The notes: generated from the letters alone by a model not told the origin. Shown: positions 23,401-36,146, counted from the first letter of the stretch. The stretch: DNA of 43,554 bases from Spirogloea muscicola (GCA_009602725.1 WELB01000306.1:27353-70906); one strand, 5' to 3'. Made by a program: numbers and translations.

Positions 23401-26400
23401 ACTGTGCTAGGTTGGCCTGTTTGAGATGCAACGCATTGACGTCTGTGAGATGCAGATTGCACTGCTAGGCTGCTGATTCTGCACATCTTGTTGGCTGCTC
23501 TTAGGGCTGTGGAAGTCGAAAGGAAAGCAAGGATCTTGGCGATGGACGAAGTTGTGAGGACTGCAGAAGTAGAGCGGCTCAGAGAGGAGCTTGAGAGGTC
23601 AAAGTGGGAGATGAAAAATGTGCGACAATTGGAAGCGATTCGTGCCGATAAAGCTGAGGGTCGAGTACGGCAGTTGGAGAAGGAGCTTGCACAGAAGGTC
23701 CCAATGGAGTTGCATGCTGAGCTGGTGCGTATTCATCATCCACCACTTGATTGCTTGGTAGTCCTTCTCCAGTCCCACAATCAATGACTGATACTGGTGC
23801 ACTGACTACCTCCACTACCCCTTGGAGGAGCCCATCCTCCTCTCCAGGCGTCTTGTCTTCGCAAAAGCATGTCAATTATAGATTGTTGTCATTACCTGTT
23901 ATGTTGTTGAATGCTTGCAAGGCCACAAGTCAGAGATTCCTGTCTTGCCGGAATGCTACTGTTAGCTGGAATATCACAAGCATGTCAACTTATATAAGTG
24001 GCACTGTGCAGGTGAAGAAGGTGAGGGAGCCCCTTGTTGCTGCTCGCCTCGAAGTAGTCCAGCTGGCAGGGGAAGTCCGGGAGAAGGAGGCTCTCCTTGG
24101 TTCTGTGAAGAGCGAGCTTCTTCAAGAGAGAGAGCACCTGGTGGAGAAGGTACAGTTACATCTCTTACCTATACATATTTATATAGCCGTATATTCATTC
24201 CCTAGCGATTCAGTGGACAAGCCGTTGTACAAGCATGTGCTGCAGTTGGCATTGCATGTCTTGCCTGCAACACACATAGCAAGCTGAGATTATGTCTGAC
24301 GCCAACTATCCGCTTTTCAGCCATGCCCTGTGTCCAACTCAACTTCAAGCAATCTCTCAGGAGGTTTGTGCTGACCAAGCCTCATAATGCTGGTGTGATT
24401 GAAGGTGCGGGCTTTGACAGGAGATGCAGCAAGGATGGTCACACTGGATGAGATGGAAACAGCAGTCAAAAGAGCCGCCGAGGAAGTGGAGCGGGAGTTG
24501 GTGAGGACGCAGGAGCAGGCTGCCAAGCTCGTCGTGGAGCTGGAGAGGAAGGAGCGAGCCCTGCACTCCTTCCGGGCTGCCTGGGGGGCCGAGCGGCAGA
24601 GCATGGTGAACGAGCTCAACGCCACCAAAGAGAGGCTGGCGGCGCTGGAGAAGGAGAGACTCGAAGAAGGGCCGAGCGTGCTGCGGAGCTTCACTGGTGC
24701 CAGCAAGACGCAGCAAGTCAAGGCCGAGGCCTTGCAGGAGGAGCTGGCGAGCATGGAGAGCGAGATGGCGGTCCTGGACTTCCGGCTGGAGACAGAGGAA
24801 GGCTTGCTGGCGACTCTCGAGACCATGGAGAGCGAGGAGGGCAGCGAGGATGAGATTGCGATGAGCGCCGACAGCCTCAACGCAATGCTCAAGCAGGAGA
24901 GCAAGTCCGGGACGCTCGAAGGGAACGAGGTGGGCATCAGGCTCGAGGCGCTGGCTGCTGAGAAGGCCGACAGCGCCGTCGCGAAGCTAGTGGCCGACCT
25001 TTCCGCGCAGCTGTCAGAGGTCAAGCGGGAGGTGAAGACCCTGGAGAAGGCGAGACAGGAGGCGGAGGAGAAGGCAGCCAAGAGGGATGGCCTGGCTGAG
25101 CTTCTCGCCCGCCGGCTGCGGAAGGTCCTGCCGACCTTGCCGGGCCTCCGCCAGATGGCTGAAGCAGGGCAGCTGGGCTCGCTGCTGAGCAAGCTGGAGA
25201 CTGCAACAGGAAATCCCAACTTGTGGAAGGAGAATGTCGATGGTGCCGTCAACCGGGTGGAGGCAGTCATGCAAGAAGCCTCAGAGGCTGCCTTGCAGTC
25301 TGGGCGAGCCTCTGGCGAGGTCACAAAGGGCGACATCAACGGGGGAGGCGCGGGGTCCGGTGCAGGGAAAACTTCACGCGTGTGGTGGGACGTGGCGAGC
25401 CCGGGGGAGTGGAAGCTCTTCAGGGACGGGAAAGAAGTGGGGAATGACAAACAGCAGGATAGTGAGGTGCCGCACACCGAGGACGCTAAGGAGAAGCCGA
25501 CCACAAGCAACGGCATGGTCATGGGCGCCCAGGACATCCCTGCAGCTGAACAAGCAGTAGCTGAAGTAGATGACCAGATAGGAAGAGAGATAGAGGAGGC
25601 AGACCATGACCAAGCATTGGCAGAAGGAGCTCTTGTTGAAAGCGAGTCGCTCGAGCAACCTGCAATTGAAGGTAAGATTCATCAAGTTTCTGCTTGACTT
25701 TTGTTTCATAGGCATTGCAGCAATAGCATGCTGTGTACAACACTAGGACATGGGGCGCTCAGGACAGTGCAGTGTACACGAGAGTGTGTGCTCCAAAGCT
25801 CACTCATGTGCTTTTGCAGAACAAGGAGGAGGGACACCAGAGATGGAGTCTGAAGTTGGCGGGGACGCGGCCTTAGTGAGTGACGTGGTCCCCGCAACTT
25901 CAAGCATCACGCTGCTCTACGAGACTGGATGGGAGCAGGCTTACCTACATTATTCAGCCGATCACGGGAGGTATGAGCGCACCATGTCAAATGCTCTGAC
26001 AAGTGACATGCACACCTTGCTCTGACATACCTAGAATATTTTGTGTCCAGACTGACGGTATGTTATGAGCTGACATGCAAGCACTTCCCTGCCTTCGATG
26101 TGGGGGCGTGAGAGTTTGATCCTGAAAGTTGGGCCCCACCCATGTCTTGGTGCATGCTTGCTGCCTGATCACATGCCATCCACTGAGGTTAGCTATCTTC
26201 TGGCTTTCTCCTTAATTACGCTAAGCCGGTACCCTGATGCAGTTGGACGGAGCCTCCGGGGTTGCTCATGGAGGACGTTGGAGAGGGCCTGAAGGTGAGG
26301 CAGTTGCAGGAGCCCTCTGCAGTTGCTTGCAGCAGCCATATACTTTGCACTTGTCCTGGTCAATTTAGTAGTCTACACTGTGCTGACATGCATTAGAGCG

Positions 26401-26842
26401 TTGGCGTTTTGGTGCAGACTGTGACTGTTCCTGCTGCGATGCTCGAGTTTGTCCTCACCAATGGCTCAGGAAGTTGGGATAGGTGAGGCCTTCTGCCGAG
26501 TGCTTCAGCTTGACATACCTCGAGGCTGCATGGCCGCATTTCTTTGTCTCCAGAGGATCAGTAATGGCATTACCAGTACAGGTCAAGCCATCAGCTCACA
26601 GCAGTGAGGTGCCTGAGTTCCCGGAGCATCCGCGCAACTCAGGCGCGATGCCTGGCAAGACAGTGTGGCCATGTAAGCATGGTCCAGTCAAGAGTAGACC
26701 TCATCAGGCCTGTCCATATTGATTTGTGGTTGTCCTCTGCCCTGTGTGCAGCTTGCCAGGAAGCTCGAACTACTGGATTGAGGAGGGGGCCCACTTTCAT
26801 CTCTCATCAGGCCGCATCAGCAGACTTGGCGGGGAGCCATGA
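20459..26842 (+). CDS. coiled-coil protein with transit-like N-terminus and C-terminal CBM25-type starch-binding domain
   Basis: Thirteen exons join in frame to 1205 residues: 20459-20889, 21279-21471, 21668-22054, 22329-22385, 22621-23124, 23275-23336, 23505-23724, 24012-24149, 24405-25671, 25820-25970, 26243-26294, 26418-26482, 26752-26842. Residues 1-110 are rich in Ala, Arg and Ser and poor in acidic residues, like a chloroplast transit peptide. Residues about 340-545 are Pro/Ser/Gln-rich linker, ending in LWFLGNPHSLR from a 62-bp exon. Residues about 546-905 form a long coiled coil. A Trp-rich patch (WWDVASPGEWKLFRDG) lies near 990. The last 90 residues are a CBM25-type module: SSITLLYETGWEQAYLHYSADHG, split over exons with WTEPPGLLMEDVGEGLK, FVLTNGSGSWD and a final NYW. 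CBM25/53 modules bind starch. Together these features suggest a plastid scaffold that binds starch granules; no catalytic domain is present. The start is uncertain because the gap lies 160 bp upstream. Confidence 0.85.
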
Positions 26843-27947
26843 AGGCCTTGCCTGGGCGCCGCTGCTTTAAGAAAGCATTGTCGCCTTGTAGTCCCGTTGA
26901 GCAGCATTTGCAGCCGGTCTCCTGGCAACGAGGCCCCCCACGCCGGCGGTTTGAGCTCTTCTTCAGTGTGCAAGTAGCTCGCAAGGGCGTGCCATGGGGC
27001 ACTCCCTTCTCTCCACGCTCCCCCTTTGCCTCATTGCACCCCTCTTAGCATGACTAGCCAGCCTCTTTACCTGCACAACCCGTCAAGTTTAGACAGAGTT
27101 CATGTACGTGGTGCCCGCCTGAGATAGTGATTGCCCTGGCGGACTGTATGATGTGCACTCAGTGTCATCTGTGTTGTCAAGAAGTGAAGTATTCGACTTC
27201 TCACAAACTTGTTGGTCAGCCAATGCTGACTGCAATGCAAGATTGAGATGCAAAGCAAGCAAAGAATGTGATGACTGATGGCAACCTCTGCACTTCAAGC
27301 TTTCTGGCAGTTGTCAACCATCCCGCATGTCATTGTAGTGGAGTGCTTTAGTCTGCGCCAATGTCTTTCTGCAATGCAGCCGTGCTGTACGTGGTCTTCA
27401 GACAGGGCACTGTCACCCAAACCTACTATTTGCAGTTGTATCACAAGTAGAAGGCGGAAGGGCAACCCATGTAAGGCTGCACTCGTGCATGGTAGGAGTT
27501 GGAATCGCACTCCGTCATGCATGCCAGATCCACGGCAGCAAATAGTGCAGAAGTGCACCTAGCCCTGGCTATGAGACACTGTGTACTCGTAAGTACAGTT
27601 GTGCCTGTGCAATTACTATGAGCAAGCTCGACATACCCAAGCGAATGTGCAGTTGAGTTCACAGTCTACATGAATAGGCAGTGCCAAGTATTGCGAGTCC
27701 TATATCCTGTAGGTGTCCGCGCTCATAATTGTTGGGTGAGAATCAACACAGCTTCACAGTAGTCGTGTGCGGTTGCTCTGGTGTATGCTTCTGAGCAACC
27801 TATACTCTGACAACTGCCTTCCTGCTCAGTATTTCTCCTTTTTGCTTTGACAATATGTTGTTTAGAACGCCTGGAACTAAGGTTGGCAGTTGTTGACCAT
27901 GCAGCTACTCAATAGAGGGCAGTAGCGAATCCCGACAGCGGGGCTAC
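26843..27947. other. intergenic region between convergent genes
   Basis: These 1.1 kb hold the 3' sides of the CBM coiled-coil gene and the phosphohexomutase. No exon, RNA gene or clear repeat was recognised. Confidence 0.55.
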
Positions 27948-30900
27948 CTAGGAGTTGGTAGACAGGAGATTGTCAAGTGAAGAGACGTCCAATGCGGGGA
28001 AGGCCTTGACCACCAACCGCACAAAGTCGGCAAGCTTCCGCGCCTCAGCCTCGCTGGGCGCCTGATCCAGCAAGAGAGCAAGAGTGAGAGCAAGAGCAAG
28101 AGAGGCTAGCCCCACATTACTTGGAGCAGCGACAAGATTACCATGCGCCAGCACACAGAAGGCAAGAATGCATGCCAAGCACTAGTGATTTTGTCAAACC
28201 TGTCTTACCACAAATCTGACAACTTCTGACAACTTTATCCACTCCTTCCAAGGAAAGCCACAAGGCTGTATCTCACCTCAACATTCAAGGGAAGAACAGG
28301 ATCGTGCAGTGACAACCGAAGGAGGAACCAACCTCCATAACCAGAAACTCTGACCTGCAATGCATCAGCGGCAGATCAGCTCTGAAAGAAGTAATCGTCT
28401 GACAGTGTTCAGCAAGCCATGAGACGATGCTGACTGCCACTGCCAGGCAACAAGAAGAGACGACAATAGATGTAGGAATTGGACAAGAAATGGACACCCG
28501 CTCGATCCAGCGTGCAGCTACGAAACAGAAGCTCCTCAGTAACTTTGGAGACTGTATCCTTGTCAAACTGCAAGCTTGAGTCTTCGTGATTTCCTTACGC
28601 ACCCCTTCATGATTCACAGGAGCCTTTTGGAGCTGTGGGTTGGTGGGTAGCAGCTCCTCAAGCTTCACAAGGACTTGCTGCCCATACTCCTTGAAGCCCC
28701 TATAAAACCACACCAGGGGACATCAGTTGCCGGTGTCATGTAAGTCTACCGGCATCGATCATGGTCATGAATAGAGCCACTACAAAGGGTTATAGGCAAT
28801 GCCAGAAAGGAAATGCCTCAAACCCCAAGAAGTCATGCCAGTGGACTGCCAGGTATCGGTTTCCTGGGATATTATAGGTCATGGAAGGACTCGCCAACCA
28901 GTCCTACAGATGTTGAAATTTACCCTGCTGGTATGTCCTTGTGGTCCTGGTTGATCTTGAATCGCATTTCAGTGCTGTAACCAGGTTGCTCCAGATCTGC
29001 TATCATCCTAGTGAGAACCTCACTGCCCTTGCCTTCTCCAGCAGCGGCCGCTGCGGCCAGCTTGATGAGCAGCTTGACCTGAGAGCCCAACCATCGGCTC
29101 ACTATATCAGCTGACACGAACTTGAGAAGTCACACTACATTGAGGCGGCTAGATGGAAAATGCTCTCAGCCCACACTTCTTCACAAAAGAAAGGCGGCTA
29201 GATGGGACTGCTCTCTGACTACACCAGTCTACAGAAAAGTCACTGTTCCTTTGCCCGTCTCTTGTATTGCCTTGTCATTTGTATCCTTGGTCAAAGTGAC
29301 TGACTGTATGTTAAGAAGACTATTGGGCGTCAACTAATGGCTTACCATCAAGTAGGCACCATCATCAAGCCAATGATTTTCTTGCATAGCTCCATGGCCA
29401 CTAGTCTCAATAGCTAGATGGCATTCCTCACCGCTTGCATTCTGTGTAATCAAGTTGATCACAGCACAATATAAGGATAGCTTCAAAAGAAATGCCCGTA
29501 TTCAAGCCAGTTCACATGACAGGATATGAGGCTGACTTAAGCAAGGCTCCCCAGGCAAGAAAATAGGTGATAGTAGCTAGGAGATAGTAGCAGGAAGGGG
29601 ACGTAAGATGAAGGTGATGGGTACGAGATTGAAGAGGTGACAAACCAGTCTGACACCCTCATCAATGACATTCTTGTATCCTCGCTTGAAGCGATGGTGC
29701 TTGCCTCCTGCACTTGGCAGCCAAAAGGACTGACAGAGACAGTGTTAGTGCTGGACTTCAAGTCCTCTGCCAATCCTCTTAGATCACAAGCAAAGCAGCA
29801 AGGGATCCGGTGAGTGCCACAATAAGATGATATTCTGACAGCATACCAAGCTTCTTCTCGATGAAGTTGGTAAGGCCATCAGAAGTGACACTGTCAGTCA
29901 CTATTGTTGTCCCGGGGTGCTGTTTACCACGCCACCAAGGTGCAGCAAAGTGGTCACAGGCCGGCTGTAAGTGAGATGAATTATCCCTGCTAGCTAAGTA
30001 GCTAACAAGCAGTATTTTACATTGAGCTCTTGTTCTCTGCGAAGGAGCATTTGGAAGAGGTTGAGCAGCCGTTCCCCTTTCAGCAGTAATCACAATATGC
30101 AAGCAGCACAAGCAGTAAGCTTTTGCTGGAGCAGAGAGGGCATTGTACCTGTTCCAGCACAATTGCTGCCATAAGGGCTATAAGACCATTACGATTGATT
30201 TCAGAACCACCAGAATCAACAGCTGCAGCTCTGCGATGCCCAAACGGAGGACACTACTTCAAGAGCACGTACGTGATGAGATGCTTGGACTACATGCTGC
30301 TCCTGCCAGAAAGTACACTTACAGTCATTCTCAGTATTGGCCCCATGCTTGTACATCCCCTATGACCTCCTAACGCCATAAGCTTTGCACATAAAGAAGG
30401 CATTGTTACACTTGTCTTACCTGTCAACATCAGTGTCAAAGATGATGCCGAGGTCAGCCTTGTTGTCGAGCACTGCTTTTGTGACAGCAGCCATGGCCTT
30501 CTTGTCTTCTGGGTTGGGGATATGATTGGGAAACATCCCTGCCATCGCATACAATATCATGACTGAATCATTGTCGCACTTTGCGTTTTCAAGCCCACAA
30601 ACCTATAGCATGTCATGAGGTGTACCTCATGCATTCACAGTAGGCTGCTTGACGATGGCACACCTAACTCGTGCAACAACTGCACAAGCCGTATGCAAGG
30701 CAGTTTTTTTTATCCTTATCCACAAGGCGACACTACCGAATGAAACAGACTCTGACAAAAGGAAAGAAGAAGGGTACCATCAGGGTCAAGGAACTGACTG
30801 CCGGTTGTTATGGCACCCAGAGGCTCAAGCACAGAACCCTGCCCAAGCCAAGATGACCTTAGTGACCGTGCCCATTGGTTGCGCTCGAGTCTAAACCAGT

Positions 30901-33141
30901 AGAAGATGTCAAGCAAGAGCGTGCAGTCTCGCAGGCATGCACTTACCGCAAAGAAACCACCTGCACCGTTGCCGGCATCCACTAAAATGTGAAATCCATC
31001 CAAAGGTCTCTCTGCAGAAAGCTCATACAAGGCAGGGCGTCGGAACTTGCCACTGAAATAAGAGCAGCACAGTAGCATAGACATGCCAACACGGTGCTTC
31101 ATTGAGACCTAAGCCAATGTCATTACTCACTCTCCAGACGGGCAGCCCATCTTAAGCTGCTTGTCCCTAGAAAGTCTCAGGAGAAGTAGCGGCCAGTCTT
31201 TCCAGGCAACATAGCAAGTACAGCATGGATCTTGAGGTCGTAGTACAAGGATCCTCCTCACCTTTGCCTTGAGCTCCTCGTCGGACAGCCTCGACAAGGT
31301 CTGACGAGTACCTCTCCATGTAATTAACTGATGGCACAGAGCCCTCACGTTCATTGGTCCGAGCACTACTTGTTGACATCTTGTCGTAGACTGAGGCTGC
31401 TCGAGCCAGGATGTCAGCGATGTCGCCTTTGCTGGCCCCTCCCTTGGACGTGAAAAACTTGAGTCCATTGCGATTGTAGGGAAGGTGACTTGCTGATGGA
31501 GGAGAAAAACAGGGCCACAGCCAAAATTAGAGATTGAAAATGCAGGAGGTGCAAGTTGGTGATAATCGAAGGCGTCTGTTATGATTGAGCTGTGAGGCTA
31601 CCGTTGCGCAGTATATTTGAAGGACGTAGCAGACCTGTAATCATGATGGCTCCATCTGCAGGGCACAAAAGGCTCTCATCTTGAGTTATGGTGCTATTGA
31701 ACATTGCCGGTGTGGATGCCAAGCTGCAATGACAACTTCAATCTGATAAGTAACATTGGCCACATACGTACACTTCATCTCTGCATCCACTGTCTTGTAT
31801 ACCTCAACACCTGCTGAGCTTACAACACTGCACATAGCAGCACAGGGCAGCTTCTTCGTAACTGCTGAAGGACATGAGGAGTATAATAATGATAAATCCT
31901 CTCAAGGACAAGGTGGCAAGAGGATGTGCATTAAAGCACACTATCTGGAGCACACTAGAATATGCAGAGTCCTGGCTTCTGATGACTGGCTGCTTCTATC
32001 TTAGGATAGGAGCTTCGACAACTTTAGGACGGTCTTGGTGAATCATACCCATAGAAGACAACATCCTGACCAGCAGAATGTATTCCACGAGCTGCTGCTT
32101 TCTGCATGACAGTAAGAATAGCATATAAAGACACTTGCATGAACTTCGTCAGATGCGGAGCTTGTATTGAAAGACACCTTACGGCATCAGCAAAGGATAT
32201 TAGCAAATAGCTGCTGGGATGCTGGCAAGATCAGTGTGCAGCATGCAACCTTGAGCTTGTCGGCAGATATCCGTGAGTCATGACCAATTGATATGACAAG
32301 CTTGCGGTCGCCAGCCTGAAGCTTCTCAGACAGGAATGATGCAAAGGCAGCTCCAATGGCCTCCGTTGCAGCCTCGGTCAGGTTCACATGTTCCCCTTCC
32401 ACTCCCTCCAGAGCAACACCACGAATGTCGCTGCAGTATTCGTAGTGTAATTCCAGTCAGGTGCACAAAGCAGTCAATGACTGTCCTCAAGCTTGTGAGG
32501 CGGCACAATGGACCTACTTGCAGTCGCAGAAGACACAGACGCGAGGAAGCAGAGAATGATACCTGCCATTTTGCAGCTTCTCAAGATTGACCTTCTCCAT
32601 TGCTGCAGGTTGATCTGCAGTAGACACTGCTGCTGCAAAGCAATGGGCAAGAATGCACATGAGATGAACAGGTGATGTGCAGCTTCTGTTGGCCATGACA
32701 GTCTGATGAAGCGGCTTCCAGCTATCTCCAAGGGAGTTCATGGACCATGAAGAATGAAGTTGCAATGGCTTCTTCCAAGTTGGCAAATTTGCACTGACCC
32801 TGCACAAGTGGTGATCTAGCAAGCGCCCTCTGTTTGAGCCAGAGCTGGCCCGCTATGGGAGTGGCCGCTGCCAACTGAAGTTTGGATGGCTTGACCGCAG
32901 GTGCAGACAAAGGACCGCGCACACGGACAGTCTGGGTGCGGGGCAATGCCAGCGCAGCCTGAGAGGAAGGGGCTGCCGAGGTGGAAGACGCAATTGTACA
33001 GACGGCGGCAGCTTTAGCTGTAACAACCAGTCGAAGACAAACTGCTTCAGACGTCAACTTATGTGACCATGAGGCAGTCACGTGTGCAGGGATGCTGCCA
33101 CCATCTAAGCTCAGACTGGGAAGGTTCCACGACCAGAGCAA
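27948..33141 (-). CDS. phosphoglucomutase/phosphomannomutase-family enzyme, plastid plant type (5' end unresolved)
   Basis: Alpha-D-phosphohexomutases move a phosphate between C1 and C6 of a hexose through a phosphoserine. Sixteen exons after the first join in frame: 32632-32563, 32430-32250, 32101-32049, 31723-31635, 31492-31262, 31011-30947, 30838-30778, 30538-30421, 30230-30149, 29919-29847, 29707-29646, 29441-29346, 29078-28924, 28699-28603, 28354-28277, 28061-27948. Family signatures are present in order: the active-serine loop MITASHLPYNRNG, the metal loop IIFDTDVDR, the sugar-binding loop IETSGHG and the phosphate-binding end VRVSGYGG. VDAGNGAGGFFA and VTDSVTSDGL match the plant plastid group (Arabidopsis At1g70820 and At5g17530, by memory). 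Exon 1 ends at 32799 and encodes an Ala/Ser/Arg/Pro-rich transit-like stretch, but its frame holds no ATG before a TAG near 33217. A further upstream exon is therefore needed; an ATG at 33256 is in another frame. The substrate is not determined by the sequence. Confidence 0.93.
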
Positions 33142-34062
33142 ACACTTGCAGCCAGAGTCTAGATGACTCCCGGACGAATGCCTCGGACTGAACCAATGCT
33201 AGCAGAGCAGAGAACGAACTTAGGCTGACCAAGCCTGGTGCAGACACGACCTCCATAGCTATCGCGCTTGGCTCTAGCTCAAGCCAAAGTGCTAACCAGC
33301 AGTTTGCTGCCGGCACTTCGCCAAGTCGACGAGGTACTGATCGAGGAAGCAGCCGTTAATTGGCCACCATTCCACCATCAGGCTTACTAGCAGAGCCACA
33401 GCAAAGATCCTAGTGAAACCAGCTCTACCTGTTGGGCGTGGACAGACCGCCACAACAACTACGTGAGTTGTTGTTCGTTACCAGCCATGCCGAGCCGCTG
33501 CACCGGGATGGGAAGGAGCGAGTATATGAGACTCCAAAAGCGCGCCTTCACGCTCGTAGCGTCCTCCTTTCCACGAAGAGCGGTCTGCCAAGTGGCCAAG
33601 CCGCAATGACCGGCCGAGCGCCGTTCGGCAGGCCACTGCCAGAACCGGCAACGCCGCGACCGCGATCCGGCCTGGCGTCGGCCTGCTCTCCGCCGCCGCA
33701 GGAGCCGCCGCCGCCGCCGCTGCCGCCGCCGCCGCCGACTCGCACCAGCGCCGTGGCAGCCTGGAGCCGAGCTGAACTGACGGGCGCTTAGCTTGACGGC
33801 GGCCCGGAAGCCGGCCGGTCGTCAGCTATGGGCCACCGTCAGCCAACGTGGCCGGCCCCGAATCCCCAAACCGACCAATCAAAGGTCCCCCCTGCGCGAG
33901 GGGCCGCAACTCATTATTATATTAGCCCAAAACGAAGCATTCTACCATGATAGCCGTTATCTGACCGGCGGCAGCTCGGCATTGGATCACCGTTCCACTG
34001 GCCTGCCACGCTGTAGCCTCCGTGGCACTGCGGGAGCCCGGATATCGAACCCCGCCGTAGCC
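33142..34062. promoter_or_regulatory. divergent upstream region between phosphohexomutase and rhodanese genes
   Basis: This region lies between two genes transcribed away from each other and probably contains both promoters and the missing first phosphohexomutase exon. It contains a G+C-rich block with a GCC repeat near 33700-33740. No conserved box could be assigned. Confidence 0.45.
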
Positions 34063-36146
34063 ATGGCCGCCGCCGTCGCCTCGACCGCCTCCGCCGCCGC
34101 CGCCGCCGTCGCCGCGGCGGCCGGCCNGGGACCTCGCCGTCCTGCGCAGCGCCGCCACTCTGCCGCCGCGGCTGAGGTGAGCTCCGCCGGCAAGCTGCGT
34201 CCGCGTGAGCTCCGACTTGTCGCAGTCGCTTCCTCACGCCCTCTTTGCGCTGAGCTCGAGCTCCACCCTCGCGCCACCTCTTGGTAGCTCTTGGTGGCAA
34301 TGGAGGTGCCTAGAAACGACAAGTTTACGCTGCTGTGCTGTGCTATCCAACCTTCAGCCTGTCGGCCTGTGGCTGGCAGAAGAGTCCTCCACCTGCACCT
34401 CCTCTGACCATTGATATAGTTGTGCGGGCGCCAGAGCTCGAGAACGCGGTCACGTCATTTTGTCACTCGCTTCGAAGCTCTTCCTTGTGTTGAATACTCA
34501 GCCCTTGAGACTGTTGCAAGGTGGCTGCATTAGCAGCCATATATGTTCATCAGTTTATCCCCTTCCAGCACTGAACGCCCACGGCTTAAATTCACTCATA
34601 ACACGTACTTCGCGTGCAGGTCCTCGACCCTGCCCTGTCGTCTTGATCACAGATGCAGACGGCTGGTGGTCGGCAGCACGTCCAGTGCGGATGTGTACAG
34701 TTCAAGCGATGCGAAGTTGCAGTATGTGAAGCCTGATGTGGCCAAGAAGCTAGTCGACACGGAGGGTTACACAGTTGTGGACATCAGGGACGAGAGGCAG
34801 TACAAGAAGGCCCACATTGTCAACAGTGAACACATTCCACTGTTCGTTGAGAACACAGACTCTGATATCGGTGAGTGCCCTAGGACAGTGGGTTAACTTA
34901 TTCTGCACTTTCAATCTCCTTGCTGTGTGCACGCGTACTTAAGGAGGCCCTGGCAGATAGTCGTAATCAAATTTTATCGTTCTTCGTGTTGCTGTCGTGC
35001 ACTGTCCCTGCATCTACTTGCTACGTGTCATGGACAAGGTGGGGTGCTGTGTTTGCTGGCTTGCTCAGCGACTTTGGTTCGGAGGCAGGCGCACAACAAC
35101 TTCGCAGGGTTGCTATACGGCCTCGCCTTCACGAAGGACAATGACAACTTCATCTCCACATTTGAGCAGAAATTTCCGAAGGATAGCAAGTTGCTGGTCG
35201 TGTGCCAGGAGGGTTTAAGGTATGATTGTGTAAGCTTGCAACTATTTATCCAATCATAAAGGACTGCGACAGAAGAACTATGCAGTCAAGATGCTGGAGA
35301 TTGATCGCTGCTCCATGGAGCTTGTAGTCGTACGCAGAGAGACACACTAGGTCTTCTGATACTGTGTAAATCTTGGAGCAGGTCAGCATCAGCGGCTGAC
35401 AAGCTGAAAAATGCTGGCTTTAAGGATGTTGCCATCATCACCTCAGGCCTGCAGAAAGTGCCTAATGGTGAACAAACTCAATCAGCATGCAGCATACAGC
35501 ATGCATGATGCTAGTCGTTTCAATAGCAGCAGGAACTTTGCAAGAACTTTCTATTAGACTCAGGGCTTGTAGGTTTGGTTCCTCTAACATTGTGTTCTGG
35601 CATCCTGGGGACTGCCAAGAATGCAATTGCGCTTCACTGTCCATAATAGCACTGCCAACCCTCAGTGGTGCTGCCTTCTCCTCTTCTGCAGGTCTCTTCC
35701 CCAAGGAAGGCAGGACGGAGTTGAAGGACGCTGGCAAGGGTGGCATTGTCTCGATCCAAACTCCAATCTCTATCGTTCTTGCCACTCTCCTCTTTGGTAA
35801 GTCATGGAAGGTTTGAGAGTATTTCTGTTTGGAGGCCTGCTTGGGCTTTCACAGTCACTCAGTAGTATATGCCGAGCTCACTACTATGACGAGCTTTTGT
35901 CTGAGGCGGTTGACTTGCTTCTTCAAGTGTGACGACCTTGCTGATGGGCAGCACTCCTGCACTTGACGTGCCTTCTCAGGCCCCAATGGCTCGCTAGCCA
36001 TGTCAAAGCCTGTCGCTGACATTATTGCCTATGCCCAGCTCGTTGCTGACTGCTAGCACTATCATTTGTTGTGGGATGCAGGTGCTTACGCGTATATTAG
36101 CCTCTTTCCTGAGCAGGCTGCCGAGCTACCAATCTTCCGGCAATGA
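34063..36146 (+). CDS. STR9: plastid rhodanese-like (sulfurtransferase) protein, STR9 type
   Basis: Rhodanese domains carry sulfur on an active-site Cys; the STR9 group of plants is plastid-located and its role is unclear. Exons: 34063-34176 (transit-like, Ala-rich), about 34620-34870, 35069-35219, 35382-35467, 35692-35796 and 36082-36146, roughly 250 residues. The domain runs from KLQYVKPDVAKKLVDTEGY and VVDIRDERQYKKAHI through HIPLF and HNNFAGLLYGLAFTK to the catalytic loop VVCQEGLRS, with Cys present, and AGFKDVAIITSGL. A single hydrophobic helix (ISIVLATLLFGAYAYISLF) then ends the protein in the same order as STR9. This points to a membrane-anchored, probably thylakoid, protein. The exon 1 to exon 2 junction cannot be phased because an N at 34127 interrupts exon 1. 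All later junctions keep frame. Confidence 0.93.

Noticed and set aside
24317-25537. 406-codon antisense Ser-rich frame opposite the coiled-coil exon
   Set aside because: It is the mirror of Glu/Lys/Leu-rich coiled-coil codons. The sense exon has consistent splice phases and domain content.
26107-26122. AGAGTTTGATCCTG, identical to the start of bacterial 16S rRNA
   Set aside because: The match ends after 14 bases, nothing of rRNA follows, and it lies in an intron of the CBM gene. It is chance.
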